Source of the DNA: Gammaproteobacteria bacterium
Lineage (GTDB): Bacteria > Pseudomonadota > Gammaproteobacteria > Eutrophobiales > Eutrophobiaceae
NCBI GenBank assembly: GCA_011772965.1
Contig: WVYN01000082.1
Span: 19,316-52,992, forward strand
Reading direction: 5' to 3'
DNA length: 33,677 bases
The first letter of the stretch is position 1. Every line of letters starts with the position of its first letter. The translations under genes were made by a program, and so were the position numbers. Below the pieces are notes generated by a model. That model saw only the letters and a program-made list of their open reading frames with translations, was not told the origin of the DNA and searched no databases. Of this stretch, positions 31,726 to 33,677 are shown in pieces.

Positions 31726-33677
31726 ATGTTGTTAGGTATCGATACAGGAGGCACGTTTACCGATTTTGTCTGGTTTGATGGCGAACAAATCCATCTGCAA
31801 AAGGTGCTTTCTACACCCGCTGCACCAGAAAAAGCAATCCTTCAGGGTATCAGGGAACTGCAGATTGCCTTGCCTGATATCCAACGTGTGGTGCATGGCT
31901 CAACTGTAGCGACCAATGCCGTCCTGGAGGGCAAGGGTGTCAGCACGGTTTACATTACCAACCGCGGGCTCGGCGATGTCCTGACTATCGGCCGCCAATC
32001 GAGGCCGGCATTATATGAACTGAAGCTCCGATGTCCACCACCGCCGGTGCCAGCGGATCATTGTCTTGAGACCGGGGGTCGTCTCGGCGCGGATGGCAGC
32101 GTCGTTGAAGCGCTGAGTGGAGATGATCTGGCGCACCTGTTGCAGCAGGTCAACAAGCTGCAGCCAACGGCCGCGGCAATCAATCTACTCTATTCCTATC
32201 TGGATGATCGTTTTGAGCGGGAAATCGAAGCTGCTTTACCAGAATCACTGTTTATCTCGCGTTCGTCAGCGATCCTGCCGGAGCAGAGAGAGTATGAGCG
32301 GGGCATTACTACCTGGCTGAATGCCTATGTCGGGCCACTGGTCGAGGGGTATCTGCAGCGTCTCAGTCAGGCCCTCGCGCCTGCACACCTGGCCGTGATG
32401 CGCAGTTCCGGACAGACTGCCAACGCCGGGCAGGCCGGCCAGGAGGCCGTGCATCTCCTGTTGTCTGGACCTGCTGGCGGCCTGAGTGCTGCCCGTTTCA
32501 TCGGCGGTCTCTGCGGCGAACCACGGTTGCTAACCTTTGACATGGGAGGCACCTCGACCGATGTGGCCTTGATCGATGCGGAAATTGCCCTGACCAGTCG
32601 TGGCCGAATTGGCCATTATCCGATAGCGGTACCCATGGTCGATATGCATACCATCGGCGCGGGCGGGGGTTCGCTGGCTTATGCTGATCCGGGTGGTGCC
32701 TTGCAGGTGGGTCCGGAATCAGCCGGGGCCGACCCGGGACCGGCCTGTTATGGCAAGGGTGGTGAGCAACCGACCGTTACCGATGCCAATCTGGTGCTGG
32801 GCCGAATCCCTAGGGATGCCCGGCTGGCCGGGAAGCTGCCACTGGATTACCAGGCCGCCTATTCGTCTCTATCCCGACTTGCCGAACATCTTGACCTTGA
32901 ATCAGCTGAGGAGGCGGCCAGCGGCGTGATTCGGATTGCTGATGAACACATGACCCAGGCATTGCGGGTCATCTCGATTCAACAAGGCGCCGATCCCAGG
33001 GAATTCGCCCTGATGGCCTTCGGTGGGGCTGGCGGCTTACACCTCTGCGCCCTAGCCGAGGCCCTGGGGATGACCCGTGCGGTGGCCCCGATAAACGCCG
33101 GCGTACTTTCCGCACTGGGCATGCTGACGGCACCCACAGGCAAACAACTCTCTAAAACTTTGGGCATCATATTAAGTGAATGCCCACTAACAATGATTGA
33201 GACGGCCTTTGCGGAGCTGTCCAAGAAAGGCGAAGCTGCATTACGGGCCGAAGGACTTGTCGGCGGTGACCGCACGAAAACGGCCAGCGTTGATCTTTGC
33301 TATCAGGGCCAGTCCTTTACCCTCAACCTGCCCTGGCAGGGCAAAGACCCGACCTGCGAGGCCTTTCATCAGGAACACGAATCCCGCTACGGACACCGCC
33401 TGAGCACGCCGGTGGAATTGGTCAATGTCCGGCTTGGGATCTCAGTCCAGACGGCCGCCCCGGAGCTGGCCGACTTGCCAGGGACTGGCAAGCCCGGGAC
33501 AACTTGCCAGGTTCACGGTATTGATCGGCCGGTGCCGGTGTATCCGCGACACGCGCTGATTACCAAGCCGCTTGCCGGTCCGCTGATCGTGATGGATGAT
33601 CACGCCACGGTGTACGTGGCGCCCGGCTGGCGTTGTCAGGGGGATAAATTGGGGAACCTGTTGCTCAGTCAGCTATA
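31726..33677 (+). CDS. hyuA: Hydantoinase A / 5-oxoprolinase-like ATP-dependent amidohydrolase (runs off right edge)
   Basis: HyuA/OplA proteins are ATP-dependent ring-opening enzymes of the actin-like ATPase fold, acting on hydantoins, 5-oxoproline or (in related enzymes) carboxylating ketones. 650 codons are open to the window end, close to the usual 680-700; the last complete codon is CTA, followed by TA, so the stop is probably at or just past the edge. Seen: N-terminal MLLGIDTGGTFTDFVWFDG, HGSTVATNAVLEGKG, LLTFDMGGTSTDVAL, HTIGAGGGSLAYADPGGALQVGPESAGADPGPACYG, the FALMAFGGAGGLHLCALAEALG segment and a C-terminal PLIVMDDHATVYVAPGW. The start has CCGGA upstream and lies 58 bases from the divergent ABC ATPase start. 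A hyuB partner would be expected to the right. Confidence 0.93.
   Translation, partial: MLLGIDTGGTFTDFVWFDGEQIHLQKVLSTPAAPEKAILQGIRELQIALPDIQRVVHGSTVATNAVLEGKGVSTVYITNRGLGDVLTIGRQSRPALYELKLRCPPPPVPADHCLETGGRLGADGSVVEALSGDDLAHLLQQVNKLQPTAAAINLLYSYLDDRFEREIEAALPESLFISRSSAILPEQREYERGITTWLNAYVGPLVEGYLQRLSQALAPAHLAVMRSSGQTANAGQAGQEAVHLLLSGPAGGLSAARFIGGLCGEPRLLTFDMGGTSTDVALIDAEIALTSRGRIGHYPIAVPMVDMHTIGAGGGSLAYADPGGALQVGPESAGADPGPACYGKGGEQPTVTDANLVLGRIPRDARLAGKLPLDYQAAYSSLSRLAEHLDLESAEEAASGVIRIADEHMTQALRVISIQQGADPREFALMAFGGAGGLHLCALAEALGMTRAVAPINAGVLSALGMLTAPTGKQLSKTLGIILSECPLTMIETAFAELSKKGEAALRAEGLVGGDRTKTASVDLCYQGQSFTLNLPWQGKDPTCEAFHQEHESRYGHRLSTPVELVNVRLGISVQTAAPELADLPGTGKPGTTCQVHGIDRPVPVYPRHALITKPLAGPLIVMDDHATVYVAPGWRCQGDKLGNLLLSQL

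Noticed and set aside
1-33677. CRISPR array, tRNA, rRNA, insertion sequence or prophage
   Set aside because: No spaced direct repeats, cloverleaf sequence, transposase or integrase seen anywhere in the window.

Overview
This is a chromosomal window from a gammaproteobacterium of roughly balanced base composition. Gene content and order point there: ftsY-ftsE-ftsX followed by rpoH on the same strand, a tandem pair of M16 peptidases running into rsmD and coaD, a caa3-type cytochrome c oxidase locus with DUF2244, DUF2909, SURF1 and an SCO-like gene, and a DUF4340/GldG-type ABC operon. I cannot place the genus. I found no IS element, integrase, phage gene, CRISPR array, tRNA or rRNA, so most of the window is ordinary housekeeping DNA with small decayed patches.

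Layout. (1) 1-543: 3' part of bioD. (2) 684-9272: a plus-strand aerobic respiration locus with a DUF2244 protein, CuA subunit II with a fused cytochrome c domain, subunit I, a 43-residue membrane protein, the Cox11 copper chaperone, subunit III, SURF1, an SCO-like thioredoxin-fold protein, and the heme A and heme O synthases. It encodes the enzyme core, copper assembly and heme A synthesis in close sequence; a DUF2909 gene sits in it on the opposite strand. (3) 9282-13033: minor genes for an exported dienelactone-hydrolase-like protein, a gamma-glutamylcyclotransferase-like protein, a DUF481 outer-membrane protein, and PGPGW and DUF2238 membrane proteins. (4) 13034-14776: a glutamine amidotransferase flanked by two gene-poor stretches that hold decayed sequence. 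(5) 14777-18603 (minus): rpoH, a TauE/SafE-like fragment, then ftsX, ftsE and ftsY with 4-base overlaps. (6) 18757-24365 (plus): active and inactive M16 peptidases, rsmD, coaD and ggt. (7) 24428-31667 (minus): an ABC ATPase, permease, GldG-like and DUF4340 operon running into mutM, a small Cys/His-rich protein and a ZnuD-like TonB receptor. (8) 31726-end (plus): a hydantoinase A/5-oxoprolinase-like gene cut by the window edge only at its last codon or codons.

The most notable observation is regulatory. A perfect CIRCE operator (TTAGCACTC-N9-GAGTGCTAA) lies between a good sigma70-type promoter and the ribosome binding site of rpoH. This implies that the HrcA repressor controls synthesis of the heat-shock sigma factor itself, joining two normally parallel heat-shock circuits. 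Secondary points are an SCO-like protein that keeps the CxxxC pair but seems to lack the copper-binding histidine, a Cys/His-rich small protein paired with a metal-type TonB receptor, an ABC/GldG/DUF4340 operon of unknown function, and gene debris around rpoH. I see no convincing wholly new multi-gene system.
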